Assembly: GCA_025449115.1 (NCBI GenBank)
Contig: JAHLKC010000028.1
Span: 1-64,000, forward strand
Direction: 5' to 3'
DNA length: 64,000 nt
Origin: Chytridium lagenaria
Lineage: Eukaryota; Chytridiomycota; Chytridiomycetes; Chytridiales; Chytridiaceae
Shown: positions 1 through 11,637 of the stretch, one piece after another
Numbering within the stretch: position 1 is the first letter of the stretch
Layout: every line of letters begins with the position of its first letter
The notes under the pieces: model-generated
Told to the model about the DNA's origin: nothing
Database searches by the model: none
The model's input: the letters and a program-made list of their open reading frames with translations, nothing else
Position numbers and translations under genes: made by a program

Positions 1-267
1 ATTTAGTGCTAACGCACAGGCATAAAGAAAATAAACCAATCAAGGAAGGTAAATCAAAATGGGAAATTCAAATGAGTCCAAAAGAATGTAAATAAGAAGT
101 CCAGTGGGCGCGTTTGCGCTCAACTCTAACGACGCGTAAATTCCAGAGCACTCTAGTGTTGCGCCCAACGCCGCGGACTAATGGTGCGAGTGATCCTGAC
201 GTGTCCTTGTGGGTCAAGTGAGCGAAACCCAACACCATGCGCTTTTTCCACTGCGTTAGCACTAAAT
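1..267. repeat. Family-B LTR fragment bracketed by a 16-bp inverted repeat
   Basis: Bases about 18-234 match the distal part of the family-B LTR seen complete at 20120-20610, including its GCGAAACCCAACA-type end. They are bracketed by a perfect 16-bp inverted repeat, ATTTAGTGCTAACGCA at 1-16 and its reverse complement at 252-267. The repeat starts at the first base of the window, so it may extend to the left. The bracketed piece has no coding potential of its own; the short minus-strand open frame here is LTR sequence. Confidence 0.75.
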
Positions 268-383
268 GCAGAGATGACTGTTTGGGACTGACGCATTGTG
301 AAAGGGTAATATTAGTACTTCTACTTTAATCAAATAAATATTTTATGAGATATTCTTCAGTCATTATCAATTGTAATAGCAAA
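268..383. other. Short AT-rich spacer before copia A1
   Basis: No gene or repeat is recognised. The last five bases, GCAAA (379-383), are the left target-site duplication of element A1; the right copy is at 5597-5601. Confidence 0.7.
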
Positions 384-781
384 TGTTGGTTTTATTCATC
401 TTTCTATTTTGTTTTTCTCACCCACATTCGTTATTTTGTCTATGTTATTTTTCTCCCGAACCTGTTTGTTTACGCGTTATTTTAAGTTTTGAGTTGATCA
501 GTGTATTGAGCTCCTCATTCCATTTGAGGAAGCGTTAATCCCTTTAACCTTATTACTTTATGTTTTATTTATGATACGTAATTGGAGGGATTTACGGGTC
601 ATGAGTTCTGATGTAAATCCCCACCCTCTACATGTATTGCGAAAAGTAGTTAGCATTAATATATGGAAGTTTCGTAGTCATTACCTCCCTGTCACCGCTG
701 GAGACTCCATCACTATTCTCTATAGTTTAATTCTCTTTATTAATTATAATTTAATTACAATTGAGCCCCGTAACCCCTACA
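384..781 (+). repeat. 5' LTR of A1
   Basis: Starts TGTTGGTTTTATTC and ends CCCCTACA, with TG...CA termini. It is the same sequence as 5202-5596 with a few differences. It contains one ACGCGT and an AT-rich stretch before GAGCCCCGTAACC, the likely transcription-start and polyadenylation side. Confidence 0.93.
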
Positions 782-783
782 AG

Positions 784-791
784 TGGTAGCA
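784..791 (+). other. Primer-binding site of A1
   Basis: TGGTAGCA lies two bases inside the 5' LTR end and complements the TGCTACCA 3' end typical of eukaryotic initiator-Met tRNA. The same motif follows the LTRs of A2 (about 6131) and A3 (about 21200). Confidence 0.6.
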
Positions 792-898
792 CTTCACCTG
801 GTTGGAAGGAGGAGTGAATCGATCCATTTGAGGGCCGAAGAGTAAAAGAGAAAAGAGCATTCATCCCAAGAAAGAAAGCAAGCTGTCAACACGAGAAG

Positions 899-3800
899 AT
901 GACGAAAGAGAACGACGACAAACCGGTGATGTTTGATGGGACACAATTCCACATCTGGAAGTACCGCATGATCGGGTACTTGAAAGGCAAAGGCCTTGGG
1001 AAGATCGTCGAGAAGGGCTGGACGCCCTATGCAGTCGTTGACACGCCTACAAACGCCGAAAAGAAGACTAGGTTAGAAGAAGAAGACCCGGACATGAAAG
1101 CAAAAGCAAGAATTGAATCAAGAGTTCACGACATCATCCTACCGTTGATACAGGATGAATCCACGGCAAAGGCGACGTGGGATAAAATAATCGAGACCTA
1201 TGAAAGAAAGGCTCAGACAAACAGAAACGCGATTAGACGCAAACTCACGAACTTGAAGATGAAAGAAGAAGATGACTTAAAGACTTACATCGCGGAGGTC
1301 TCGTCAACCATTCAGCAACTGAAGGCAGCGGGGGAAGACACGGGCAACCCCGCAACACATCTCCATCCTCTTGACGACCCTCCCTGAAGCATACGACATC
1401 ATCGTCAACCTCCTGAGAACGAACCCAAAGCGAGGCTGACTATGCCTATGTCGTTGGAAAGCTGTTAGATCATGAAACGAAACTGAAAGAGAGAAAGAAA
1501 GAAAATGAAGAGAACGAAGGCGCTCAGGCTCACGCTGCAGGACGCTACAACAATCAACAACAAAGACACCGCGGCGGCGAGGACCGAGAATGCTACAATT
1601 GCGGAAAGAAAGGCCACTTAGCAAGAGACTGTTGGAGCGCGAGAAGAAATAACGACAACAGAAATGAAAGAGACAACGAACCCAAGCTCAACCTGCGGCT
1701 GCTGGAAGAGGCTTTTACCGTGGAAGAGGTCGCGGTGGTTCCGTGGTCGAGGAGGACGCGGAAGAGGAGGTCGAGGCCGAGGTGGTTGGAATCGAGGACC
1801 TAATGCAAACCTGGCAAACCAAAACAACAATCAGAACAACAACAACGGAGGAAATCCTGTGGTATTCGTTGCAGCAGTACCTACCGTCAACATGAGCTCG
1901 GAAGGCGGTCCGCAGACTAGAGACACCAGATGGATGTTAGACTCTGGAGCCACTCACCACATGACGTTCCAGCGCAACATCCTGTCGAACTACCGCTCCA
2001 TCCAGTGCAACATCAGCACTGCCGACAACAACAGCAATCTTGAATCCCGTGGAGTTGGTGACTGTGAAGTGAAGATTAGAAACGGCGAAAGAACAGGAAC
2101 GTTAATACTCAAGAACGTGTTATACGTACCAAACATCGGACGGAACCTGATCTCGCTTGGGATGGCGAGAAAGAAGGATCTTGACATATTCCCGAAGGAC
2201 GACGGATACGACCTTAAACCAAAGAAAGAACCGTCAGCACAAGCACTTGCAACGTTCACCTACAGCAGCAAAGAGAATCTCATTTACCTTGATCAAGTCA
2301 TCGAATTCAAGCCAAGCACCGCCTCAGCAAAGGCGAGAAGCTCTGACACCGCACCAGTGGCACTTGCGGATGGGTCATCTAGGAAAGAAGGGAGTGAAGA
2401 AGTTAATGAAGGTAGCGAAGGGAGTCAAGATGACGAATGAAGAGACACTTACCTGTGTGAGGGTTGTGTTGATGGGAAAATGACAAGGACATCATTTCCT
2501 GACAAACCCGACGAGTTGAAAGCCAAGGAGCCTCTCGAGAAAATCCACGTCGACATCGTTGGACCTATGAAGACCGCGTCAAATGGCGGCGCACGTTACT
2601 TCCTCACCATCGTCGACAGCGCGACAAACTACGTTACCGTTTACCTGTGCAAGAAGAAGAATGAGTCATTCAAGTACATCAAAAGTTTTAAAGAAGAAGC
2701 CGAGAAGAAAATCAAAAGGAAGCTCATTGAAATCGTGGCAGACAACGGCGGCGAATTCAACAACAAACTAATGAAGGATTGGTGCTTAGAGCATGGGATT
2801 CGACTTACGTTCACCATGCCTTACACACCGCAACAGAACGGTGTTGCCGAACGGATGAACAGGACCTTGAACGAGAGGTCTAAAAGCATGTTAAGTTCTT
2901 CAAAACTCGAAACGCGTTTTTGGGGTGAAGCCGTGATGGCTGCAGCTTACCTCATTAACCGATCACCAACCCGAACGAACGAACAAGATGCAACGCCGCT
3001 TGAGAGATTCGCTGGAGTGAAACCTGACTTGTCGAGACTTCGTGGTTGGGGTTGCCTGGCACTTGTCTTGATACCCAAGCAGCAACGAAAGAAGGGAGAC
3101 TTTAACGCACGACGGTGTGCTCTCGTTGGGTATGAGCCGCTGGGCTATCGCCTTTGGGATCTACAAACGAATAAGTTGGTTAGAAGCAAGTCAGTGATTT
3201 TTAACGAGGGAGTAATGGCGGCGGAAGCAGAGAAGGGAATCAAAGTTTGAAGGGGAGGTTCAAGAATGGAAAAACGACTAGACTTACCGGATTACTCTAC
3301 AGACTCGTCAAGCTCTGGTGGAAGTGAACTTGATACGGCGGTAAACGACGAAGACTCTGAAGATGAAGAAGATGATAATGTTAGTTATCATACACCCGAT
3401 CGCGACGACGATGAAGATGAAGAAAGAGAGGAACCTCACTCACCTACGGTTCGTCGATCTGGTGGAAGAAGAGTTCCAAACTTCCGTGAAGACCTGGATG
3501 AGCCATACGAAACATCCCTTCGAAGGTCATCACGGAACAAGAAGAAGCCTGGAGAGTTTTGGACGGTTAGACCATCAGCAAACACGGCATCGTTAGAAGA
3601 TGACGACGAACCAAAGACCTACCAGGAAGCGATGGGTAGGAAGGAGAAGGACGAGTGGAGGAAAGCGATGGAGGAGAAATGAAAAGTTTAGTTGAGATGG
3701 GAACATGGAGGTTGGTTCCCCGACCTAAAGGGAGAAAGATTATTAAATCAGGATGGGTGTACAAAACAAAGCGAGATGAGTTGGGAAATCTCGATAAACG

Positions 3801-5192
3801 AAAGCGAGATTTGTTGCTAAAGGCTACTCGCAGAAACAAGGAATCGACTATGACGAGAAATTCGCACCCGTCATCAAGCAAGCACGTTGAGAGTGATGCT
3901 TGCGGTCGCTTGTCAAGAAAACATGGAGATTCGACAATACGACGTCAAGACCGCGTTCTTGAATGGGAAGTTGGAAGATCATGAGATATATATTGAACAG
4001 CCTGAAGGATTCGTCGTTGAAGGGAAGAAGACTGGGTGTGCCTGTGCATGAAGAGTCTCTACGGACTCGTTCAAGCACCAATGTGTTTCAACACCGACTT
4101 GAACACGTTCCAAGTCGACGAGGAGAAGTTTACTCGGTCAGCGGCGGATCCGTGTCTTTATTACAAGCGAAACGGCAAGGATCTCACCTTGAAGGGAGTG
4201 TACGTTGATGATATCATAGAAGCGTCGACGAGCAAGGAGGAATTAGATCGATCAGAAAAACGATTCATGAGACGTTACCGAGGTACAAGAGCTCCAAGTT
4301 TTCGATACGTCCTGGGGTGGCAATGTCGCTATGATCGTGTAAAAGGGAAGATTGTGGTGTTCCAGCAGAGATACATCGAAACGATGGGTCAAAAGCTGGA
4401 ATTACCGAAAACTCTTTTACACTATACCCAATGGACGCCGTGAAGAAACTCCTGAAGAACATGGAAGGGGAGATAATGAAAACGAACGAGAAGAATCAAG
4501 GATACCGACAGTACACTGGATCCTTAATGCATGCGATGATTGGAACTCGACCTGATATAGCATTCGCGCTTGGAATGAGCGCTAGGTTTCAAGAGAACCC
4601 TTACCCAGCGCATTGGGATGCGCTTTACCGAACTTGTGGATACTTACAGCAAACGAAGCAATTGGGAATTCAGTATACTAGAAAGGACAAGCTGGAATTG
4701 GTGGGATATGCAGACGCCGACATGGGAACGGATCCAGACGACATGAAGTCAACAAGTGGTTTTGTGATCACGTTGAACGGGGGAGCTGTGGTGTGGGGAA
4801 CGAAGAAACAAGCAACGACGGCTCAGTCTACCGCAGAAGCTGAATATGTTTCACTTAGTGAAGCATCGTCACATATGATATGGGTTAGCCAACTTCTGGG
4901 GGAGTTGGGTTATACGTTTAATGACCCTCCGGTGATTTACGGCGACAACACGACAGCAAATTCCCTCGCCAGCACGCCGATAATATCGCAAAGTTCGCGA
5001 CACGTGGATAGAAGGTTCCACGTCATACGAGATAGGGTTAACGCGAAGAAAATACGCGTGGAGTACCTGAACACGAAGAGCAACCTGCAGACTTGTTTAC
5101 GAAAGCTTTGCCGCGAACGAAGTTTGAAGAATTACGAGCAAAGTTTGGGATGGTTAAAGTGGTTGATTAAAACTGCAAGGTTAGAAAGCTGA
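899..5192 (+). pseudogene. gag-pol of copia A1, frame-broken
   Basis: Encodes the copia polyprotein. Gag starts at the ATG at 899 and ends with a zinc knuckle CYNCGKKGHLARDC near 1590-1632. The aspartic protease motif DSGATHHM is near 1940-1963. Integrase has its zinc-binding H/C region near 2345-2480 and its core at 2480-3250, with ADNGGEF and QNGVAERMN holding catalytic Asp and Glu. Reverse transcriptase has YVDD at 4201-4212. RNase H (4431-5192) has YADAD, AEAEYV and YGDNTTA. The frame is lost after about 1340 in gag, at about 2440-2480, after 3680, near 3800-4040 and near 5090, so no full polyprotein can be made. An acidic linker (3290-3480) separates integrase and reverse transcriptase. 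Confidence 0.92.
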
Positions 5193-5201
5193 GGGGGAGA
5201 A

Positions 5202-5596
5202 TGTTGGGTTTATTCATCTTTCTATTTTGTTTTTCTCACCCACATTCGTTATTTTGTCTAAGTTATTTTTCCCCGAACCTGTTTGTTTACGCGTTATTTT
5301 AAGTTTTGAGTTGATCAGTTTATTGAGCTCCTCATTCCATTTGAGGAAGCGTTAATCCCTTTAACTTATTACTTTATGTTTTATTTATGATACGTAATTG
5401 GAGGGATTTACGGGTCATGAGTTCTGGTGTAAATCCCCACCCTCTACATGTATTGCGAAAAGTAGTTAACATTAATATATGGAAGTTTCGTAGTATTACC
5501 TCCCTGTCACCGCTGGAGACTCCATCACTATTCTTTATAGTTTAATTCTCTTTATTAATTATAATTTAATTACAATTGAGCCCCGTAACCCCTACA
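5202..5596 (+). repeat. 3' LTR of A1
   Basis: Near-identical to 384-781. It starts TGTTGGGTTTATTC directly after the purine tract, ends CCCCTACA, and is followed by the target duplication GCAAA (5597-5601). Confidence 0.93.
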
Positions 5597-5601
5597 GCAA
5601 A

Positions 5602-5737
5602 TGGTTCAAACAGTTTGCATAATTGGCGTTATTTGGACGTACCTGTGCGGTTACGGCCTTGATTGAATGTACCCGTCAGTTACGGCCCAAAGGGGTGTAC
5701 TAAAACACCTTATCACTGGGGCGTACACGGCCATTTA
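5602..5737. other. Spacer between copia A1 and A2
   Basis: 136 bp of non-coding host-like sequence with a loosely repeated GTTACGGCC (near 5651 and 5678). Nothing else is recognised. The last five bases, ATTTA, are the candidate left target duplication of A2, which has lost its right end. Confidence 0.5.
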
Positions 5738-6128
5738 TGTTGGGTTTCTCATCTTTTTATTTTTGTTTTACTCACCCACATTTTTATTTTGTCTAAGTTG
5801 TTTTTCTCCCCAACTGTTTTATTTATGCGTTATTTAAGTTTTGAGTTGATCAGTTTATTAAGCTCCTCATTTCCTTTGAGGATGCGTTAATCCCTAAACT
5901 TTATTATTTTATGTTTGTGGTATGATACGTAAAGGAGGGATTGACGGGTCATGAGTTCTGTTAGAAATCCCCTACATGTATTGAGCAAAAGGTGTTAATA
6001 TCAATATATGGAAGTTTAATTGTTATTAGCTCCCTATCACCTCCGGAGACTCCATCATCAGTTTTCCTAGTTTAATTACTTTATTCATGTATAATACTTT
6101 AATTACATTTGAGCCCAGTAACCCTACC
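5738..6128 (+). repeat. 5' LTR of A2
   Basis: Diverged copy of the A1 LTR, starting TGTTGGGTTTCTC. The terminal CA has become CC (CCCTACC), directly before AGTGGTAGCA. Confidence 0.88.
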
Positions 6129-6241
6129 AGTGGTAGCACTTCACCTGGTTGGAAGGAGGAGTGAATCTATCCATTTGAGGGCCAAAGAGTAAAAGAGATA
6201 AGAGCGATCGTCCCAAGAAAGAAAGCTGTCGACACGAGAAG

Positions 6242-9200
6242 ATGACGAAAGAGAATGACAACAAACCTGTGATGTTTGATGGCACACAGTTCCACATCTG
6301 GAAGTACCGCATGATTGGATACCTGAAAGGCAAAGAAGGCTTTTGGAAGATCGTCAAGAAGGGCTAGACGCCCTATGCAGTCGTTGACACGCCTACAAAT
6401 GCCGAAAAGAAGACTAGGTTAGAAGAAGAAGACCTAGACATGAAAGCAAAAGCAAGAATGGAATCAAGAGTTCACAATACTTTCCTACATTGATACAGGA
6501 CAGGCCTACGGTCAAGGCAACTTGGGATAAAATCATTAAGACCTATTAGAGAAAGGCTCAGACAAACAAAACGGCAATTAGACGTAAACTCACGAACTTG
6601 AAGATGAAAGAGGAAGACAACTTGAAGACTTACATCGCGGAAGTCTCATCAACCATTCAGCAACTGAAGGCCACGGGGGAGGACACAGCAACCCCGCAAC
6701 ACATCTCCATCCTCTTGACGACCTCCCTGAAGCATACAACATCATAGTCAACCTTCTTGAGAACGATCCTAAAGCCGAGGCTGACTGTGCCTTTGTCGTT
6801 GTAAAGCTGTAAGACCATGAAACGAAACTGAAAGAGAGAAAGAAAGAAAATGAAGTTAACGAAGGTGCCCAGGCTGATGTTGTGGGATGCTACAACAATC
6901 AGCAACAAAGACATCGCGGCGGTGGGGACCGAGAATGCTACAGTTGCGGAAAGAGAGGACACCTAGCAAGAGACTGCTGGAGTGCGAGAAGAGATAACGA
7001 ACCTCAAGCTCAACCTGCGGCTGCAGGAAGAGGTTCTTTCCGTAGAAAAGGCCGCGGAGGTTTCCGTGGTCGAGGAGGACGCGGAAGAGGAGGTTGAGGC
7101 CAAGGTGGTTGGAATCAAGGACCTAACGCGAACGTGGCAAACCAAAACAACAACAATAACGGAGTAAATCCTGTGGTGTTCGTTGCAGCAGTACCTACCG
7201 TCAACATGAGCTCAAAAAGGCCACTACATGACGTTCCAGCGCAACATCCCTTCGAACTACCGCTCCATCCAGTGCAACGTCAGCACTGCCGCCAGTAATA
7301 GCATCTCGAATCTCGTGGAGTTGGTGACTGCAAAGTGAAGATTAGAAATGGCACAAGAACCGGAACATTAATACTCAAGAACGTTTTGTACGTACCAAAC
7401 ATCGGACGGAACCTGATCTCGCTTGGGATGGCGAGGAAGAAGGACCTTGACATCTTTCCGAAGGATGACGGATACGATCTTAAACCAAAGAAAGAACCGT
7501 CAGTGCAAGCACTCGCAACGTTCACCTACATCAGCAAAGAGAACCTCATCTATCTTGTTCAAGTGATCGAATTTAAGCCAAGCACCTCCACGGCAAAAGC
7601 CAAGAAGGCTCTGACACCGCAACAATGCACTTGCGGATGGGTCACCTGGGAAAGAAGAGTGAAGAAGTTAATGAAGGTAGCGAGGGGGGTTAACATGATG
7701 AATGAAGAAGACACTTACCTTTGTGAGGGATGTGTTGATGGGAAAATGACAAGGACATCATTTCCTGACAAACCTGACAACGAGTTGAAGGCCAAAGACC
7801 CTCTCAATAAAATCCATATTTCATATCGTCAGACCTATGAAAAACCGCGTCAAATGGTGGCGCACGTTACTTCCTTACTATTGTTGATAGTGCGACAAAC
7901 TATGCTACCGTTTACTTGTGCAAGAAGAAGAATGAGTCATACAAGTACATCAAAAGTGTCAAAGAAGAAGCCAAGAAGAAGATCAAAAGGAAGCTTTATT
8001 GAAGAAGTGGTAGACAACGGCGGCGAATTCAACAACAAGCAAATGAAAGATTGGTGTTTAGAGCATGTGGATTCGACTTACCTTCACCATGCCGTACACA
8101 CCACAACGGAACGGTGTTGCTGAACGAATGAACAGGACCTTGAACGAGAGGTTTAAAAGCATGTTAAGCTCATCAAAACTCGAAACGCGTTTTTGGGGTG
8201 AAGCTGTGATGGTTGCCGCTTACCTTATTACCGATCACCAACCCGAACGAACGAACAAGACGCAACGCCGCTTGAGAGTTTCGCCGTAGTGAACCTGACT
8301 TGTCAAGGCTTCGTGGATGGGGATGCCTGCCTCTCGTCTTGGTACCCAAGCAGCAACGAAAGAAGGGAGATTTTTATGCACGACGCTGTGCTCTCGTGGG
8401 GTATGCACCGCTGGGCTATTGTCTTTGGGATTTGCAAACGAATAAGTTGATTAAAAGCAAGTCAGTGATTTTTAACGAGGGAGTAATTGCGGCTGAAGGA
8501 GAGAAGGGAGAGTGAAAGTTTCAAGGGGAAATTCAAGAGTGGAAAAAATGATCTAGACTCACCGGATTACTCCACAGACTCGTCAAGCTCTGGTGGAAGT
8601 AAAGTTGATACGGCAGTAAATGACGGAGATTCTGAAGATGACGAAGATGACAATGTTAGTTATCATCCACCAGTTCGCGAAAACCATGAAGACAAAGAAA
8701 GAGAGGGACCCCACTCACCTACGGCTCGTTTATCCGGTGGAAGAAGAGTCCCAAACTTCCGTGAAGGCCTGGATGAACCATGCGAGACATCCCTTTGAAG
8801 GTCATCAAAAAACAAGAAGAGGTCTGGCGAGTTTTGGACGGTTGACCATCAGCAAACATTGCATCGTTAGAAGATGATGACAAACCAAAGACCTACCAAG
8901 AAGCAATGGGTAGGAAGGAGAAGGATGAGAGGACGAAAGCGATGGAGGAGGAAATGAAGAGTTTGGTTGAGATGGGAACATGGAGGCTGATTCCCCGACC
9001 ACAAGGGATAAAGATTAAAATTAGGTTGGCTGTACAAAACAAAGCGAGATGAGTTGGCAAATCTCGAGAAACGGAAAGCTAGATTCGTCGCTAAAGGTTA
9101 TTCGCAAAAACAAGGAATTGACGAGAAATTCCCACTTGTCATCAAGCAAGCGACGCTGAGAGTGATGCTCGCAGTCGCTTGTCAAGAAAACATGGAGATT

Positions 9201-10740
9201 TGGTAATACGACGTCAAGACCGTGTCCTTGAATGGAAAACTTGAAGATCATGAGATATACATCGAACAACCAGAAGGATTCGTCGTCAAAGGGAAAGAAG
9301 ATTGGGTGTGCCTATGCATGCAGAGCCTCTAACGAGGAGAAGTTTACTCGCTCTGCGGCGGATCCATGTCTCTACTACAAGCGAAACGGCAAGGACCTCA
9401 CCTTGAAGGGAGTTTATGTCGATGATATCACAGAGGCGTTGACAAGCAAGGAGGAGTTAGACCGGTCAGAAAAACGGTTCATGAGACGTTACCGAGGTAC
9501 AAGAGCTCCAAGTTTTCGATACGTGCTGGGGTGGCAATGTCGTTATGATCGTGTAAAAGGGAAGATTGTGGTGTTCCAGCAGAGATACATCAAAACAATG
9601 GGTCAAAAGCTGGAATTACCAAAAACCCTTTTACACTATACCCCATGGATGTTGGGTTTCATCTTTCTATTTTGTTTTACACCCGCATTTAAACTTGTTT
9701 AAGTCCTTAGTGGCCCCCGTCTAAATTCCTGCCTTTATTTCTAAGTTAAAATTGTCAGTTTGTTATGTTCTAAACCCCGCCCGTAGTGTTTATTTATTCT
9801 GTTTTGTTTTACGACAATGAGGGATGGACAGTCAGAAGACCTTAAGGCTATAAGTGCCACCAACATATCATCATATATTGTTTTTTCATAAGCTGTATTA
9901 AAAATAAGTTTCTCATAAGTTTACATCACATATAAAAGTTTATTAGGTTTTTACATTTAATTCAAAGAGTCCCGTAAACCCCACCAATGGACGCCGTCAA
10001 GAAACTCCTGAAGAACATGGAAGGCCAAATAATGAAAACGAACGAGAAGAATCAAGGATACTGACAATACACTGGATTGTTGATGCATGCAATGATCAGG
10101 ACAAGACCGCATATTGCGTTTGCACTCGGACTGTGCGCAAGATTCCAAGAGAACCCTTCCCCTGCGCATTGGGATGCACTTTATCCAACGTGTGGATATT
10201 TGCAGCAAACGAAGCAATTGAGAATTCAGTACACTCGAAATGACAAGGTGGAATTGGTGGGACATGCGGATGCCGACATGGGAACTGATCCTGACGACAT
10301 GAAGTCAACGAGTGGTTTTGATCACTTTGAACGGGGGAGCTGTGGTGTGGGGAACAAACAAGCAAGCAACAATGGCTCAGTCTACTGCCAAGGCTGAATA
10401 TGTTTCACCGAGTGAAGCATCGTGGCATATGATTTGGGTCAGCCAACTTCTGGGGGAGGTGGGTTATACATTCAATGACCCTCCTGTAATATACGGCGAC
10501 AACACTACGGCAAACTCCCTTGCAAGCACGCCAATAATTTCGCAAAGCTCTCGACATGTGGATAAAAGTTCCACGTCATACGGGACCAAGTTAACGCGAA
10601 GAATATACGCCTTGAGTACCTGAACACAAAGGAACAACCTGCAGACCTGTTCACGAAAGCCTTGCCTCAAACGCAATTTGAAAAATTACATGTAAAGTTT
10701 GGAATGGTTAAAGTGGTTGACTAAAACTGCAAGGTTAGAG
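6242..10740 (+). pseudogene. gag-pol relic of copia A2
   Basis: Gag restarts at 6242 with the same N-terminus as A1, but a stop follows (about 6364). A zinc knuckle CYSCGKRGHLARDC lies near 6936-6978. The protease Asp motif is deleted. Integrase is split over 7620-8510, with DNGGEF (about 8016) and QRNGVAERM retained. An acidic linker follows (8540-8800). Reverse transcriptase runs 8890-9640; its YVDD box at 9415-9426 still reads Y-V-D-D. RNase H resumes at 9987 after the solo LTR and continues to about 10740. There are too many breaks for function. Confidence 0.9.
9650..9986 (+). repeat. Solo family-A-related LTR nested in A2, TSD ATGGA
   Basis: A 337-bp sequence beginning TGTTGGGTTTCATC and ending CCCCACCA interrupts A2. 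The host reading ...ATGGA (9645-9649) is duplicated as ATGGA (9987-9991), exactly where A1 reads ATGGACGCCGTG without a break. TG...CA ends plus a 5-bp duplication and no internal region identify a solo LTR left by LTR-LTR recombination. Its 5' part resembles the A3 LTR (20745-21197) more than that of A1. Confidence 0.93.
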
Positions 10741-10779
10741 AGCTCAGAGGGAAATGTTGGATTTTCATCTGGTCATCAA

Positions 10780-11190
10780 AGTTCACTGTGCACAAAAAGC
10801 TTTCTGGTCCCAATGCTGTCAAAAGAGCTTGTCCTAATTGACAATGGTAATTGCGTTGGTAAGAGCTTCCTGACACGTGACTGCCATGGAAACGGAGATC
10901 TTGAAGTAGTTTTATCCCATTTTCATCAAGTGACCGTCCGGAAGTCACCGACTCTAATGTCGCCTCAATATCGTCATGTGTCAACAACCCCACAGAGTTT
11001 AGAAGATTTTCAAAGTAAGGTGAATTCTTCATGATGTAACCAGATTTGTCAACAGAGTTTGTGGAGCTGGCTTAGGATGCCCTCTGATACGACAAGTGCA
11101 GCTGATTGTGCAGTCTCCATACCATGCAAAATTCAATGTGTCTCTAGAGTGGCTGTGCTGGTACATCTGGGGAGCTGGCTATTGAAAACG
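10780..11190 (-). pseudogene. Possible Helitron Rep/helicase-like fragment
   Basis: On the minus strand an open frame ending near 10760 reads about 85 residues upstream of the A2 remnant. It contains LLQDLRFHGSHVSGSSYQR and then a block ending ESFLCTVNFDDQ. This resembles the fungal/animal Helitron helicase-like N-terminal domain, where an LR..G..V.GS block precedes a 'P-S-L-F-x-T-x-N-P-x-D' block. Another open stretch in a second frame (11050-11160, with CTCRIRGHPKPAPQ) may belong to the same protein. There is no 5' TC or 3' CTRR hairpin end in reach. I infer a decayed fragment; the match is from memory of the family. Confidence 0.4.
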
Positions 11191-11225
11191 GGGACGGGGA
11201 GCGTTAGTTCGAACTCTTTTAAGGT

Positions 11226-11637
11226 CTGTTGAGTACTTGTTGTTCACAGGGCTCAATTAAAACAAAGTTATACGCACGTTTGAACATCGTTCTTGATTTA
11301 TTTTGACTCAACACACGAGTCTTTAAATACTCAAACAACGAACAAGTAAAGAGGAAAGTCAACACAAAGGTAAACCTATAGGAGACGCGTACACTCACGC
11401 GTTTACCCTTCTAAGATAAAGATAAACAAATCAGAAAGCCTTAACAGAAACAAAGGAAAGAGGCAAGAAGGGAATATCCAATCACAAACAGGTAAAGTTA
11501 GAATTAAACTGGCATAAAGATAATATACCAATCAAGGAAGGTAAATCAAGTGGGAAATTCAAAATGAGTCCAGAAAGTATATTTGCAGTCCAGTGGGCGC
11601 GTTTTGAGCTCAACTCTAATGACGTGTGATTTCCAGG
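11226..11637 (-). repeat. Left LTR of B1 (inner end deleted)
   Basis: Aligns to 20120-20610 from TGTTGA to about the ACGTGTGATTTCCAGG position, then switches to pol sequence (CTTCTCTGGCTCCCCC). About 85 bp of LTR end and the purine tract are missing. Confidence 0.85.

Larger units (their letters stand above)
384..5596 (+). mobile_element. Ty1/copia LTR retrotransposon A1 (both LTRs, TSD)
   Basis: Complete but decayed copia element of 5.2 kb. LTRs of 398 and 395 bp begin TGTTGG and end CCCTACA. A 5-bp duplication GCAAA flanks it (379-383, 5597-5601). The primer-binding site TGGTAGCA (784-791) lies two bases after the 5' LTR and matches the 3' end of initiator-Met tRNAs. A purine tract GAGGGGGAGAA (5191-5201) abuts the 3' LTR. 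The coding order gag, protease, integrase, reverse transcriptase, RNase H is the copia order, not gypsy. The LTRs are nearly identical by eye apart from a few substitutions and 1-bp indels, so the insertion is fairly young even though pol is interrupted. Confidence 0.95.
5738..10770 (+). mobile_element. Ty1/copia element A2, 3' LTR nearly absent
   Basis: A second family-A element abuts the A1 insertion site. Its 5' LTR (5738-6128) is followed by the same primer-binding motif and a gag beginning at 6242. The coding part parallels A1 to the RNase H end and then a purine-rich tract. Only about 15 bp of the 3' LTR (from about 10755, TGTTGGATTTTCATC) survive before unrelated sequence begins. It is more decayed than A1, with many stops and indels and about 250 bp missing around the protease. 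It carries a solo LTR at 9650-9986. Confidence 0.9.

Noticed and set aside
1304..2259. Long minus-strand open frames across A1
   Set aside because: They are antisense shadows of gag-protease with no known domain and low-complexity Arg/Pro runs mirroring the Gly/Arg-rich gag tail.
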